A stretch of 64,000 bases of DNA from Paenibacillus_AR mesotrionivorans (GCF_046098205.1 NZ_JBJURJ010000029.1:3616-67615); one strand, 5' to 3'; shown: positions 16,207 through 26,854, numbered from the stretch's first letter. Numbers and translations are program-made. The notes: a model not told the origin generated them from the letters alone.

Positions 16207-16575
16207 TTAGATAACTTCCGGTGCCAAGGATACAATCTTCATGAAGTCCTTGTCCCGAAGTTCACGGGCAACTGGGCCAAAGATACGAGTGCCGCGGGGG
16301 CTCTTGTCATCCTTAACGATTACAGCTGCATTCTCGTCGAACGTGATATAGGAACCGTCCTTACGGCGGGTAGATCTTTTGGTGCGGACGATAACTGCCT
16401 TAACCACATCACCCTTTTTGACAACGCCACCGGGTGTTGCTTCTTTGACGGAGCAGATGATGAGATCGCCGATATGTCCAACGCGGCGGCCTGTTCCTCC
16501 CAGCACGCGGATGCACATCAGCTGCTTGGCTCCGGAATTATCGGCCACTTTCAAACGTGTAAATGGTTGAATCAT
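16207..16575 (-). CDS. rplN: 50S ribosomal protein L14
   Basis: 122 residues. MIQPFTRLKVADNSGAKQLM and KGDVVKAVIVRTKRSTRRKD are L14 signatures. It forms an intersubunit bridge and binds the silencing factor RsfS. ATG at 16575 after AAAGGAGGAG. Confidence 0.98.
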   Translation of the reverse strand: MIQPFTRLKVADNSGAKQLMCIRVLGGTGRRVGHIGDLIICSVKEATPGGVVKKGDVVKAVIVRTKRSTRRKDGSYITFDENAAVIVKDDKSPRGTRIFGPVARELRDKDFMKIVSLAPEVI

Positions 16576-16609
16576 TCGTGTCTCCTCCTTTCGGATTTAT
16601 GTTTCTGGC

Positions 16610-16873
16610 TTAGATGATAACGGCCTTCTCGACGATTTCTACCAGTCTCCAGTTCTTGTCCTTGGAGAGCGGGCGAGTTTCCATGATCTTGACAGTGTCA
16701 CCGATCTTGGCTTCGTTGTTTTCGTCATGAGCCTTGAATTTTTTGGTGTACTTGATGCGCTTGTGGTACAGGTCATGCTTTTTATAAGTTTCGACCGCTA
16801 CAACGATCGTTTTTTCCATCTTGTCGCTTACGACCTTACCGATCTGTACTTTGCGTTCATTACGCTCTGCCAT
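16610..16873 (-). CDS. rpsQ: 30S ribosomal protein S17
   Basis: 87 residues. QIGKVVSDKMEKTIVVAVET and DTVKIMETRPLSKDKNWRLV match the OB-fold protein S17, a primary 16S rRNA binder. ATG at 16873 after AAAGGAGG. Confidence 0.98.
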   Translation of the reverse strand: MAERNERKVQIGKVVSDKMEKTIVVAVETYKKHDLYHKRIKYTKKFKAHDENNEAKIGDTVKIMETRPLSKDKNWRLVEIVEKAVII

Positions 16874-16905
16874 GCCCTATTTCCTCCTTTCTTCTCCCGG
16901 ATAAA

Positions 16906-17106
16906 TTAGCTGATGATCCCCAGTTCTCTTTCACGCAAAACAGTTTTTGCACGGGCGATGTCTTTGCGCACTTTCTGAATCTGAGACGGGTTATCCAGTT
17001 GGCCGGTAGCCAGTTGAAAACGGAGGTTAAAGAGCTCCTCTTTGAAGCCGGAGACCTTTTGTTCAAGCTCTGCAGTGGTTAAGTTGCGAAATTCATTAGC
17101 TTTCAT
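16906..17106 (-). CDS. rpmC: 50S ribosomal protein L29
   Basis: 66 residues of helical hairpin, MKANEFRNLTTAELEQKVSG to ERELGIIS, with the L29 signature NLRFQLATGQLDNPSQI. L29 lies at the exit tunnel, near the signal recognition particle and trigger factor docking site. ATG at 17106 gives the B. subtilis length and an 11-bp overlap with rplP. Two GTG codons just upstream are in frame but form part of the GGTGGTG ribosome binding region. Confidence 0.96.
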   Translation of the reverse strand: MKANEFRNLTTAELEQKVSGFKEELFNLRFQLATGQLDNPSQIQKVRKDIARAKTVLRERELGIIS

Positions 17107-17530
17107 TTGCTTCACCACCCAATTCTTCGCGTTTCACAAACTTCGTTTTGATAGGCAGCTTGTGAGCGGCAAGGCGCATAGCTTCACGAGCGATTTCTTC
17201 GCTAACACCCGCCAATTCAAACAGGATCTTACCAGGTTTAACGACGCATACCCATTTTTCTACGTTACCTTTACCAGAACCCATCCGAACTTCCAGAGGC
17301 TTTTGGGTAACCGGCTTGGAAGGGAAGATCTTAATCCATACCTTACCGCCCCGCTTGATGTAACGAGTCATGGCAATACGGGCAGCTTCGATTTGACGGT
17401 TGGTTACCCATGCCGGCTCAAGAGCCTGCAGACCGTATTCGCCGAATGCAACTTCAGTGCCGCCTTTAGCACGGCCCTTCATGGAACCGCGGTGTTCCTT
17501 GCGGTGTTTGACGCGCTTAGGTACTAACAT
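17096..17530 (-). CDS. rplP: 50S ribosomal protein L16
   Basis: 144 residues. MLVPKRVKHRKEHRGSMKGR and the conserved RMGSGKGNVEKWVCVVKPGK loop near the peptidyl transferase centre identify L16. ATG at 17530 follows AGGAGGAA, 2 bp after the rpsC stop. The 3' end overlaps rpmC. Confidence 0.98.
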   Translation of the reverse strand: MLVPKRVKHRKEHRGSMKGRAKGGTEVAFGEYGLQALEPAWVTNRQIEAARIAMTRYIKRGGKVWIKIFPSKPVTQKPLEVRMGSGKGNVEKWVCVVKPGKILFELAGVSEEIAREAMRLAAHKLPIKTKFVKREELGGEANES

Positions 17531-17532
17531 GA

Positions 17533-18195
17533 TTAGTTTCCTCCTTCCTGAACAGCCTTCTTCTTGGCAACAGGAAGAACTTCACCGCGGTAGATCCAGA
17601 CTTTAACGCCGATCCGTCCGTAAGTGGTGTGTGCTTCTGCTGTGCCGTAGTCGATGTCCGCACGCAGTGTATGAAGCGGTACTGTACCTTCGCTGTAACC
17701 TTCGGAACGAGCAATTTCAGCTCCGCCCAGACGGCCGCTAACTCCGGTCTTGATTCCCTTAGCGCCAGCACGCATAGTGCGTTGGATGGCTTGCTTCATA
17801 GCGCGACGGAAGGATACACGACGTTCCAGCTGTTGCGCGATGCTTTCAGCTACCAGAATGGCATCCAGTTCAGGGTTCTTGATTTCGGAGATGTTGATGT
17901 GTACTTTCTTGCCGGACAGCTTGGAAATATGTTGACGGATGGCTTCCACTTCTGCGCCGCCCTTGCCGATTACCATGCCAGGCTTAGCAGTATGGATTGT
18001 CACGTTCACACGATTGGCAGCCCGTTCGATTTCGATATGAGAAACGGCGGAATCCTTCAGCTTTTGCTTCAGGTACTCACGGATCTTCACGTCTTCCATG
18101 AGCAGAGTGCCGAATTCCTTGCCTGCGTACCATTTGGACTCCCAATCACGGATAATGCCAACCCGAAGTCCTACCGGATTTACTTTCTGACCCAT
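17533..18195 (-). CDS. rpsC: 30S ribosomal protein S3
   Basis: 220 residues. GQKVNPVGLRVGIIRDWESK opens it. The KH domain carries GMVIGKGGAEVEAIRQHISK near residue 80, and the C-terminal domain contains KTGVSGRLGGAEIARSE. S3 is at the mRNA entry channel. ATG at 18195 after AAGGAGGG. Confidence 0.98.
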   Translation of the reverse strand: MGQKVNPVGLRVGIIRDWESKWYAGKEFGTLLMEDVKIREYLKQKLKDSAVSHIEIERAANRVNVTIHTAKPGMVIGKGGAEVEAIRQHISKLSGKKVHINISEIKNPELDAILVAESIAQQLERRVSFRRAMKQAIQRTMRAGAKGIKTGVSGRLGGAEIARSEGYSEGTVPLHTLRADIDYGTAEAHTTYGRIGVKVWIYRGEVLPVAKKKAVQEGGN

Positions 18196-18208
18196 TCGTT
18201 ATCCCTCC

Positions 18209-18544
18209 TTATTTCTCAGATACCACGATGGTAATGTGGCTGGTGCGTTTATGGATGCTGCTAGCACGTCCTTGTGCGCGGGGACGGAAGCGTTTCAAAG
18301 TCGGACCTTGGTTCGCGAATGCTTGGCTGATAACCAGCTTGTTCGGGTCCAGGGAGAAATTATTCTCCGCATTGGCAATCGCGGAATTCAGAAGCTTCTC
18401 CACCACCGGAGAAGACGATTTCGGTGTATGCCGCAGAATCGCAATAGCGTCGCCCACTTGCTTGCCGCGGATCAGATCCAGAACCAGCTGCACTTTACGG
18501 GGAGCCAGACGAACATGTCTTGCATGTGCGGTTGCTTGTTGCAT
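18209..18544 (-). CDS. rplV: 50S ribosomal protein L22
   Basis: 111 residues from ATG 18544. HARHVRLAPRKVQLVLDLIR and the C-terminal loop RPRAQGRASSIHKRTSHITI, which lines the exit tunnel and is a site of macrolide resistance in other bacteria, identify L22. An in-frame ATG at 18562 lies inside the GAGGAGGT ribosome binding site and is not the start. Confidence 0.97.
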   Translation of the reverse strand: MQQATAHARHVRLAPRKVQLVLDLIRGKQVGDAIAILRHTPKSSSPVVEKLLNSAIANAENNFSLDPNKLVISQAFANQGPTLKRFRPRAQGRASSIHKRTSHITIVVSEK

Positions 18545-18615
18545 GTCAGTACCTCCTCTCAAAACTCTTCGGTAAACTTATCTCTCAGGCCGCCAGAGCG
18601 GCGGCACAAAGCCGA

Positions 18616-18897
18616 TTAACGCTTGCCGGTTTTCTTGTCGTCGTCGCCGTGTCCTTTGTAAGTACGGGTCGGAGCAAATTCGCCAAGCTTATGTCCTACC
18701 ATATCTTCCGTAACATACACCGGCACATGCTTTCTTCCGTCGTACACTGCGAAAGTGTGGCCGATAAATTGCGGGAAAATCGTCGAACGGCGCGACCAGG
18801 TCTTGATAACCACCTTCTTGCTGGATTCATTCAGAACCTCAACCTTTTTCAGCAGGTAGCCGTCAATAAAAGGCCCTTTTTTCAAACTGCGTCCCAT
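18616..18897 (-). CDS. rpsS: 30S ribosomal protein S19
   Basis: 93 residues, MGRSLKKGPFIDGYLLKKVE with TWSRRSTIFPQFIGHTFAVY and GHKLGEFAPTRTYKGHG. Located in the small-subunit head with S13. ATG at 18897 after GGGAGGA. Confidence 0.98.
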   Translation of the reverse strand: MGRSLKKGPFIDGYLLKKVEVLNESSKKVVIKTWSRRSTIFPQFIGHTFAVYDGRKHVPVYVTEDMVGHKLGEFAPTRTYKGHGDDDKKTGKR

Positions 18898-18926
18898 TGT
18901 TTATCCTCCCTTCTCAAACTGTTCCC

Positions 18927-18971
18927 CCAAAAGTGACGCCAAGCTCTGAAGCCAAGTTCGAATACTTTTGG
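18927..18971 (-). repeat. Inverted repeat between rplB and rpsS
   Basis: CCAAAAGT (18927-18934) and ACTTTTGG (18964-18971) are perfect 8-bp arms around 29 nt, in the 105-bp gap. There is no U-tract. Possibly an RNA stability or processing hairpin. Confidence 0.55.
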
Positions 18972-19002
18972 AGGAGCTCCCGTATAATTATGCGCCAGGC
19001 AA

Positions 19003-19830
19003 TTACTTGCGGCGGCGGACAATGTACTTGTCGGATGCGTTCTTCTTCTTGCGAGTCTTGTAGCCCAAAGTCGGCTTGCCCCAAGGAGACATAGGAGACT
19101 TGCGGCCGATCGGAGCGCGACCTTCACCACCACCGTGCGGGTGATCGTTCGGGTTCATTACAACACCGCGGACTTCAGGACGCTTGCCCAAATGACGGGA
19201 ACGACCGGCTTTACCGATGCTGATCAGCTCGTGGTCTTCATTACCTACGGAACCGATGGTTGCGCGGCAGTTCTTCAGGAACTTGCGAACTTCGCCGGAA
19301 GCCAGACGAACGGTTACGTACTTTTCTTCCTTACCGAGAAGCTGGGCTTCAACACCTGCTGCGCGAACCAGCTGGCCGCCTTTGCCGGGCTTCATTTCGA
19401 TATTGTGGATAACTGTACCGACCGGAATGTTTTCCATCGGAAGAGCGTTGCCCACCTTGATGTCGGATTCAGGACCGGAGAAGATTTGATCTCCAACCTT
19501 CAAACCCTTGGGAGCCAGGATATAGCGCTTCTCACCATCCACATAGTGGATCAGGGCGATGTTAGCGGAACGGTTCGGATCATACTCGATTGTAGCAACT
19601 TTGCCGGGTATGCCATCCTTGTTCCGTTTGAAGTCGATAATCCGGTACTTTTGCTTATGTCCACCGCCATGGTGACGGACAGTGATTTTACCTTGGTTAT
19701 TACGGCCTGCCTTTTTGGACAGGGGAGCAAGCAACGATTTCTCCGGTTTGGATGCCGTGATTTCCTCAAAAGTGGACACGGACATCGCACGACGTGCAGG
19801 AGACGTTGGCTTATACGTTTTGATAGGCAC
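19003..19830 (-). CDS. rplB: 50S ribosomal protein L2
   Basis: 275 residues. The peptidyl-transferase-proximal segment VVMNPNDHPHGGGEGRAPIG near residue 220 includes the conserved histidine; KTYKPTSPARRAMSVSTFEE opens the protein. GTG start at 19830 with AGGAGGG upstream; 32 bp after rplW. Confidence 0.98.
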   Translation of the reverse strand: MPIKTYKPTSPARRAMSVSTFEEITASKPEKSLLAPLSKKAGRNNQGKITVRHHGGGHKQKYRIIDFKRNKDGIPGKVATIEYDPNRSANIALIHYVDGEKRYILAPKGLKVGDQIFSGPESDIKVGNALPMENIPVGTVIHNIEMKPGKGGQLVRAAGVEAQLLGKEEKYVTVRLASGEVRKFLKNCRATIGSVGNEDHELISIGKAGRSRHLGKRPEVRGVVMNPNDHPHGGGEGRAPIGRKSPMSPWGKPTLGYKTRKKKNASDKYIVRRRK

Positions 19831-19862
19831 TTGGATTTCCCTCCTTACTTACAGGATTGTCT

Positions 19863-20153
19863 TTATACGGATTCAAAGAACTCCAGTTCTTTGCTTTCAG
19901 GGCTCAGTTGAACTACGGCTTTCTTCCATTCGGAAGTATAGCCGGAGTACTTGCCATAGCGCTTCGGCTTGGCAGGCATGCGAAGAGTGTTCACTTTGGA
20001 CACCTTCACCTTGAAGATTGCTTCCACAGCCTTCTTGATTTCGGTTTTGTTCGCGCGGAGATCCACTTCGAACACATACCGCTTGGAAGCCATCATATCA
20101 GTGGTGCGCTCGGTAATGACCGGGCGTTTAATCACGTCATATACGCTTTTCAT
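19863..20153 (-). CDS. rplW: 50S ribosomal protein L23
   Basis: 96 residues, MKSVYDVIKRPVITERTTDM and the usual VEAIFKVKVSKVNTLRMPAK. L23 is the trigger factor and signal recognition particle contact at the tunnel exit. Its ATG overlaps the rplD stop (TAATG). Confidence 0.98.
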   Translation of the reverse strand: MKSVYDVIKRPVITERTTDMMASKRYVFEVDLRANKTEIKKAVEAIFKVKVSKVNTLRMPAKPKRYGKYSGYTSEWKKAVVQLSPESKELEFFESV

Positions 20154-20776
20154 TACGCGAACACCTCCTCAACCTTGGAAACAGCTTCCTTGGTGATAAT
20201 CAGCTTGTCATATACCAGAACGTCCAGAACGTTCAGACCTTCGGCAGACAGGAACTTCACGCCAGGGATGTTACGTGTGGACAAAGCCACATTCTCATCA
20301 AAAGCGGTAGTTACGACCAAAGCCTTGCGGTCTACATTCAGGTTCTTCAGAATAGCCGCAAATTCCTTGGTTTTCGGTTGTGCCAGGCTCAGTTGATCCA
20401 GCACGATGATGTCGTTGTCCAAAACCTTGGAGGACAAGGCGGATTTGATCGCCAGACGACGTACTTTCTTAGGCAGCTTGTAGCCGTAGCTCCGGGGAGT
20501 CGGGCCAAACACAATGCCGCCGCCTTTCCATTGAGGGGAGCGGATGGAGCCTTGACGGGCACGGCCGGTTCCTTTTTGCTTCCAAGGTTTGCGACCACCG
20601 CCGCGAACTTCCGCACGGGTCTTCACTTTATGAGTGCCTTGACGCAGGGATGCTTGCTGCATCACAACTGCTTCATGAAGCACATGGGTATTAGGTTCAA
20701 TTCCAAAAACGGTTTCGCTCAGTTCAACTTCTCCAACCTGAGCTCCGCTAATGTTATACACAGCCACTTTAGGCAT
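20153..20776 (-). CDS. rplD: 50S ribosomal protein L4
   Basis: 207 residues. PKVAVYNISGAQVGEVELSE opens it, and the tunnel loop KTRAEVRGGGRKPWKQKGTG with GRARQGSIRSPQWKGGG is unmistakable. In E. coli L4 also represses the S10 operon; this is not established for this leader. ATG at 20776 after AAAGGAGGA. Confidence 0.98.
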   Translation of the reverse strand: MPKVAVYNISGAQVGEVELSETVFGIEPNTHVLHEAVVMQQASLRQGTHKVKTRAEVRGGGRKPWKQKGTGRARQGSIRSPQWKGGGIVFGPTPRSYGYKLPKKVRRLAIKSALSSKVLDNDIIVLDQLSLAQPKTKEFAAILKNLNVDRKALVVTTAFDENVALSTRNIPGVKFLSAEGLNVLDVLVYDKLIITKEAVSKVEEVFA

Positions 20777-20800
20777 CTGATTTCCTCCTTTCTGCCGATC

Positions 20801-21421
20801 TTAATTCTTTACAGTGGATTTTACGGTTACATATCCTTTGTTGGGTCCCGGTACGGAGCCTTTGATGAGCAGCACGTTGCGCTCAACATCAACACGGATG
20901 ATTTGCAGCTTTTGGATGGTGATGGTTTCGTGACCCATGTGGCCCGGCAGGTGCTTGCCCTTCGGTACACGGTTAGCAGTACGGATAATGGCGTTAGAGC
21001 CATGTCCGCGATGGTAGCCGGAGCCGTGAGACATCGGACCTGTGGATTGTCCCCAACGCTTAATTGTGCCTTGGAAACCCTTGCCCTTGGAAATGCCGGT
21101 TACGTCAACATATTCGCCTTCAGCGAAGATGTCAGCCTTGATCTCTTGGCCTACTTCGTAAGCCGCCAGGTCAACACCGCGAATTTCCTTCATGTAGCGC
21201 TTAGGTGTTGCACCAGCCTTGGCAGCATGGCCTTGTTCTGGCTTGTTCGGATTTTTCTTATCCGCATAACCCAGCTGGATGGCTTCATAACCGTCATTGT
21301 CTTGATCCTTCTTCTGCAGAACAACGCAGGAACCGATCTCGACAACGGTAACAGCATGTACCAATCCTTCCGGAGTAAATACTTGAGTCATGCCCAGCTT
21401 TTTCCCTAAGATACCTTTCAT
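20801..21421 (-). CDS. rplC: 50S ribosomal protein L3
   Basis: 206 residues, MKGILGKKLGMTQVFTPEGL and KGKGFQGTIKRWGQSTGPMS, with the GHMGHETITIQKLQI segment. Sits under the peptidyl transferase centre. ATG at 21421 after AAAGAGGTG. Confidence 0.98.
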   Translation of the reverse strand: MKGILGKKLGMTQVFTPEGLVHAVTVVEIGSCVVLQKKDQDNDGYEAIQLGYADKKNPNKPEQGHAAKAGATPKRYMKEIRGVDLAAYEVGQEIKADIFAEGEYVDVTGISKGKGFQGTIKRWGQSTGPMSHGSGYHRGHGSNAIIRTANRVPKGKHLPGHMGHETITIQKLQIIRVDVERNVLLIKGSVPGPNKGYVTVKSTVKN

Positions 21422-21452
21422 GTTGACACCTCTTTTCTTTCATTCGTAAGTT

Positions 21453-21474
21453 GTTTCTTCTATATAGAAGAAAC
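21453..21474 (-). repeat. Perfect 22-bp palindrome between rpsJ and rplC
   Basis: GTTTCTTC TATATA GAAGAAAC is fully self-complementary and lies in the 60-bp gap between rpsJ and rplC. In RNA it makes an 8-bp stem with a six-base loop. No U-tract follows on the minus strand. Confidence 0.7.
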
Positions 21475-21481
21475 TCATGTA

Positions 21482-21790
21482 TTAGAGCTTGATTTCGATG
21501 TCCACACCGGACGGCAGATCCAGACGCATCAGTGCGTCAACGGTTTGCGGCGTCGGGTTCACGATATCGATCAAGCGCTTGTGTGTGCGCATCTCGAATT
21601 GCTCGCGAGAATCCTTGTACTTGTGAACCGCACGAAGAATGGTCACAATTTGCTTCTCTGTCGGAAGCGGAATCGGTCCGGAAACACCTGCACCGGAACG
21701 CTTGGCTGTTTCCACAATCTTCTCAGCGGATTGATCCAGGATTCTGTGATCGTACGCCTTCAAACGAATACGAATCTTTTGCTTTGCCAT
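21482..21790 (-). CDS. rpsJ: 30S ribosomal protein S10 (NusE)
   Basis: 102 residues from ATG 21790, MAKQKIRIRLKAYDHRILDQ to LDLPSGVDIEIKL. Part of the 30S head and also the NusB partner in antitermination. The frame is open 33 codons further upstream, but AAGGAGGGACTTAT and family length fix this start. First gene of the S10 operon, with its own promoter about 137 bp upstream. Confidence 0.98.
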   Translation of the reverse strand: MAKQKIRIRLKAYDHRILDQSAEKIVETAKRSGAGVSGPIPLPTEKQIVTILRAVHKYKDSREQFEMRTHKRLIDIVNPTPQTVDALMRLDLPSGVDIEIKL

Positions 21791-21847
21791 ATAAGTCCCT
21801 CCTTCTATCGCCCAATTTAGTATCGGACATACTCCGCGAAAATCCCC

Positions 21848-21885
21848 TGAACACCTACTCCATGGCAAAGGAGCCGGGTGTATCA
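21848..21885 (-). promoter_or_regulatory. Hairpin in the S10 operon leader
   Basis: The S10 leader (about 130 nt) contains a stem of TGA(T)ACACC (21877-21885) with GGTGTTCA (21848-21855), and an inner CTCC/GGAG pair around TTTGCCAT. The surrounding sequence resembles rpsJ leaders I recall from other Bacillales, so it may be a conserved control element. I have no alignment to prove it. Confidence 0.45.
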
Positions 21886-21926
21886 GCAACCTCCCGCATC
21901 ATCGCAACGTCAGACCAACGTTCACT

Positions 21927-21955
21927 ATTATATAAAAATCCGTAGACAAAAGCAA
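21927..21955 (-). promoter_or_regulatory. Sigma-A promoter of the S10-spc-alpha cluster
   Basis: Minus strand TTGCTT, 17-nt spacer, perfect TATAAT. It follows the tuf terminator and is the only strong promoter I find upstream of the long rpsJ-to-rplQ series. Confidence 0.8.
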
Positions 21956-21976
21956 GGAATTTTTAAAACTAATTTT

Positions 21977-22012
21977 AAAAAGCCCTCACCGCGTCAGCGG
22001 ATGAGGGCTTTT
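21977..22012 (-). terminator. Intrinsic terminator after tuf
   Basis: On the minus strand AAAAGCCCTCA and TGAGGGCTTTTT arms enclose a GC-rich loop, with U's following. It separates the str operon from the S10 promoter. Confidence 0.85.
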
Positions 22013-22045
22013 CGCTAAACCGTCCAATTGCTTGGACGTTATTTA

Positions 22046-23236
22046 TTACTTGGAGATGGTAGCAACAGCGCCGGCGCCTACAGTACGGCCGCCTTCACGG
22101 ATGGTGAACTTGGTGCCTTCTTCGATAGCGATAGGGGCAATCAGTTCAACAGCAACAGTGATGTTGTCGCCAGGCATAACCATTTCAGTGCCTTCCGGCA
22201 GAGTGATAACGCCAGTTACGTCAGTTGTCCGGAAGTAGAACTGCGGACGGTAACCAGTGAAGAAAGGCTTATGACGGCCACCTTCTTCTTTGGTCAGAAC
22301 GTAGATTTGAGCGTTGAAGTTAGTGTGGGGTTTAACGGAACCCGGCTTAGCCAGGATTTGGCCGCGCTCGATTTCCTTACGGTCAACACCACGCAGCAAG
22401 GCGCCGATGTTGTCGCCGGCTTGAGCTTGATCCAACAGCTTACGGAACATTTCTACGCCGGTTACTACGCACTTCTTGCTTTCTTCGTTCAGGCCGATGA
22501 TTTCGATTTCGTCGCCAACCTTAACCAGACCACGTTCTACACGGCCGGTAGCAACAGTTCCGCGGCCAGTGATGGTGAACACGTCCTCGACAGGCATAAG
22601 GAAAGGCTTGTCGGTTTCGCGAACCGGAGTCGGGATGTAGGTATCAACTTGTTCGAACAGCTCGATGATCTTTTGAGCCCATTCGCCATTCGGATCTTCC
22701 AGAGCAGGACGAGCAGCGCCACGGATGATCGGAGTGTCATCGCCCGGGAATTCATACTCATTCAGAAGGTCACGAACTTCCATTTCAACCAGCTCAAGCA
22801 ATTCTTCGTCTTCAACCATGTCGCATTTGTTCAAGAACACGACGATGTAGTTAACGCCTACTTGGCGGGACAGAAGGATGTGCTCGCGAGTTTGCGGCAT
22901 CGGGCCGTCAGCTGCGGATACAACCAGGATAGCGCCGTCCATTTGAGCTGCACCAGTGATCATGTTCTTAACATAGTCAGCATGTCCAGGGCAGTCAACG
23001 TGAGCATAGTGACGGTTCGGAGTTTCATATTCAACGTGGGCGGTGGAGATGGTGATACCGCGCTCGCGCTCTTCAGGAGCCTTGTCGATTTGGTCGAATG
23101 CTATAGCAGCACCACCGTATTTCTTAGAAAGAACGGTTGTGATGGCAGCAGTCAGAGTGGTTTTACCATGGTCAACGTGACCGATAGTACCGATATTAAC
23201 GTGGGGTTTATTACGTTCGAATTTTGCCTTACCCAT
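22046..23236 (-). CDS. tuf: Elongation factor Tu
   Basis: 396 residues. G-domain motifs: GHVDHGKT (residues 19-26), DCPGHADY (about 81-88), NKCD (about 136-139). It delivers aminoacyl-tRNA to the A site. Last gene of the str operon; ATG at 23236 after AAGGAGGAG. Only one copy is in this window. Confidence 0.99.
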   Translation of the reverse strand: MGKAKFERNKPHVNIGTIGHVDHGKTTLTAAITTVLSKKYGGAAIAFDQIDKAPEERERGITISTAHVEYETPNRHYAHVDCPGHADYVKNMITGAAQMDGAILVVSAADGPMPQTREHILLSRQVGVNYIVVFLNKCDMVEDEELLELVEMEVRDLLNEYEFPGDDTPIIRGAARPALEDPNGEWAQKIIELFEQVDTYIPTPVRETDKPFLMPVEDVFTITGRGTVATGRVERGLVKVGDEIEIIGLNEESKKCVVTGVEMFRKLLDQAQAGDNIGALLRGVDRKEIERGQILAKPGSVKPHTNFNAQIYVLTKEEGGRHKPFFTGYRPQFYFRTTDVTGVITLPEGTEMVMPGDNITVAVELIAPIAIEEGTKFTIREGGRTVGAGAVATISK

Positions 23237-23273
23237 TTGTTGTTCTCCTCCTTAAAATTTAAAATTAAGTTGC

Positions 23274-25349
<2,076 letters not shown>

Positions 25350-25390
25350 AGTATGATCTCCTTTCGAATCCTCTTATTATGGTGTATATC

Positions 25391-25861
25391 CTACCAGCGG
25401 TAGTGTGCGAAGGCTTTGTTGGCTTCCGCCATCTTGTGAGTGTCTTCACGCTTCTTAACGGAAGCACCGGTGTTGTTGCTGGCGTCGATAATTTCAGCAG
25501 CCAGACGCTCTTCCATGGTCTTCTCACCACGAAGACGAGAGTAGTTCACCAACCAGCGCAGACCCAAGGAAGTACGGCGTTCCGGCTTCACTTCGATCGG
25601 CACTTGATAGTTAGCGCCACCTACACGGCGAGCTTTAACTTCCAGAACCGGCATGATGTTTTTGATAGCTTGTTCAAAAACCTCCATGGGTTCCTTGCTG
25701 GTGCGCTCCTTAATCAGGTTAAACGCATTATACAGAATGGTTTGGGCAGTGCCCTTCTTGCCATCGATCATAATGCGGTTTACCAGACGGGTGACCAGCT
25801 TGGAGTTATATATCGGGTCAGGCAATACGTCTCTTTTTGCTACGGGACCTTTACGAGGCAT
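25391..25861 (-). CDS. rpsG: 30S ribosomal protein S7
   Basis: 156 residues, MPRKGPVAKRDVLPDPIYNS and EVKARRVGGANYQVPIEVKP. Nucleates assembly of the 30S head. ATG at 25861 after AAAGGGGG. Confidence 0.98.
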   Translation of the reverse strand: MPRKGPVAKRDVLPDPIYNSKLVTRLVNRIMIDGKKGTAQTILYNAFNLIKERTSKEPMEVFEQAIKNIMPVLEVKARRVGGANYQVPIEVKPERRTSLGLRWLVNYSRLRGEKTMEERLAAEIIDASNNTGASVKKREDTHKMAEANKAFAHYRW

Positions 25862-25909
25862 AGTTATCCCCCTTTCTTACAATAATCATCCTGAAATCAG
25901 GTGTAGTCA

Positions 25910-26329
25910 TTACTTCTTCTTNNNNNNNNNNNNNNNNNNNNNNNNNNNNNNNNNNNNNNNNNNNNNNNNNNNNNNNNNNNNNNNNNNNNNNNNNNNNNNN
26001 NNNNNNNNNNNNNNNNNNNNNNNNNNNNNNNNNNNNNNNNNNNNNNNNNNNNNNNNNNNNNNNNNNNNNNNNNNNNNNNNNNNNNNNNNNNNNNNNNNNN
26101 NNNNNNNNNNNNNNNNNNNNNNNNNNNNNNNNNNNNNNNNNNNNNNNNNNNNNNNNNNNNNNNNNNNNNNNNNNNNNNNNNNNNNNNNNNNNNNNNNNNN
26201 NNNNNNNNNAGCGGAGAGATCAGTTTCCTCACGCTTCAGAGCATTGAAACCCTTTTGCAGTGCAGGAGATTTGGATTTCACAACTTTCGCTTCACGGCCT
26301 TTACGTACCAGCTGGTTGATTGTTGGCAT
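25910..26329 (-). CDS. rpsL: 30S ribosomal protein S12 (middle hidden by an N run)
   Basis: The first 40 residues (MPTINQLVRKGREAKVVKSK onward) and the last residues are readable; 288 N's cover the middle. Total length of 139 residues is within one of B. subtilis S12, so the gap keeps size. The loops around the streptomycin-resistance sites are in the hidden part. ATG at 26329 after AAGGAGGTG. Confidence 0.93.
   Translation of the reverse strand: MPTINQLVRKGREAKVVKSKSPALQKGFNALKREETDLSAXXXXXXXXXXXXXXXXXXXXXXXXXXXXXXXXXXXXXXXXXXXXXXXXXXXXXXXXXXXXXXXXXXXXXXXXXXXXXXXXXXXXXXXXXXXXXXXXKKK
25922..26209. other. N run inside rpsL
   Basis: 288 undetermined bases (96 codons) within rpsL. Frame and gene length are preserved. 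Confidence 0.95.
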
Positions 26330-26476
26330 TTAGGCACCTCCTTCCAAAAATAAATCGGATTGTTAAGCTTTTGAAAACAAGCCCACAGACCCAGGCGAAT
26401 CATAAATGGACAAAGGAAATGTTCTTGCAGGGGCCAGTCCGTCTTTATACCAACCCTTACAAAAACATTCAATTCT

Positions 26477-26728
26477 TTATTCATTCACCGCTGCTACCAC
26501 CGCAGCGCCCACATCAATGCCGCACGCTTTGCCCAACTGCTTCATGGACTCGACGTACGTCACGGGGACACTGAGCTTTCTGCATTGGCTCACCATCTTG
26601 CTCGTCACTCGCGGATCTGCATCTTTAGCAATGAAAACCTCCCGGACCGAACCGGCCTCGACGGCTTTCAAAGCCTGCTTCGCACCTACAATAAGCTTAC
26701 CCGCCTGTTTGACTTTATCATAAGACAT
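26477..26728 (-). CDS. ybxF: L7Ae-family ribosomal-type protein YbxF
   Basis: 83 residues. The L7Ae fold is indicated by GKLIVGAKQALKAVEAGSVR and the late LGKACGIDVGAAVVA. B. subtilis YbxF binds kink-turn RNA and sits in the same position before rpsL. ATG at 26728 after GGAGGATG. A strong promoter lies about 50 bp upstream, so it heads the str operon. 147 bp separate it from rpsL; I see no gene there. Confidence 0.9.
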   Translation of the reverse strand: MSYDKVKQAGKLIVGAKQALKAVEAGSVREVFIAKDADPRVTSKMVSQCRKLSVPVTYVESMKQLGKACGIDVGAAVVAAVNE

Positions 26729-26778
26729 AAGGCATCCTCCAAAGACACAAGGGGCTTACCATTTTGGCACACTTTGAT

Positions 26779-26807
26779 ATATTAGCATTTTGAAAATCCG
26801 GTGTCAA
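26779..26807 (-). promoter_or_regulatory. Sigma-A promoter of the str operon
   Basis: Minus strand TTGACA (perfect), 17-nt spacer, TAATAT, between rpoC and ybxF. Drives ybxF-rpsL-rpsG-fusA-tuf. Confidence 0.8.
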
Positions 26808-26854
26808 GAAAGAATCTATTCAATCTGGACACCAGATTTTCTCATGCGCATATC

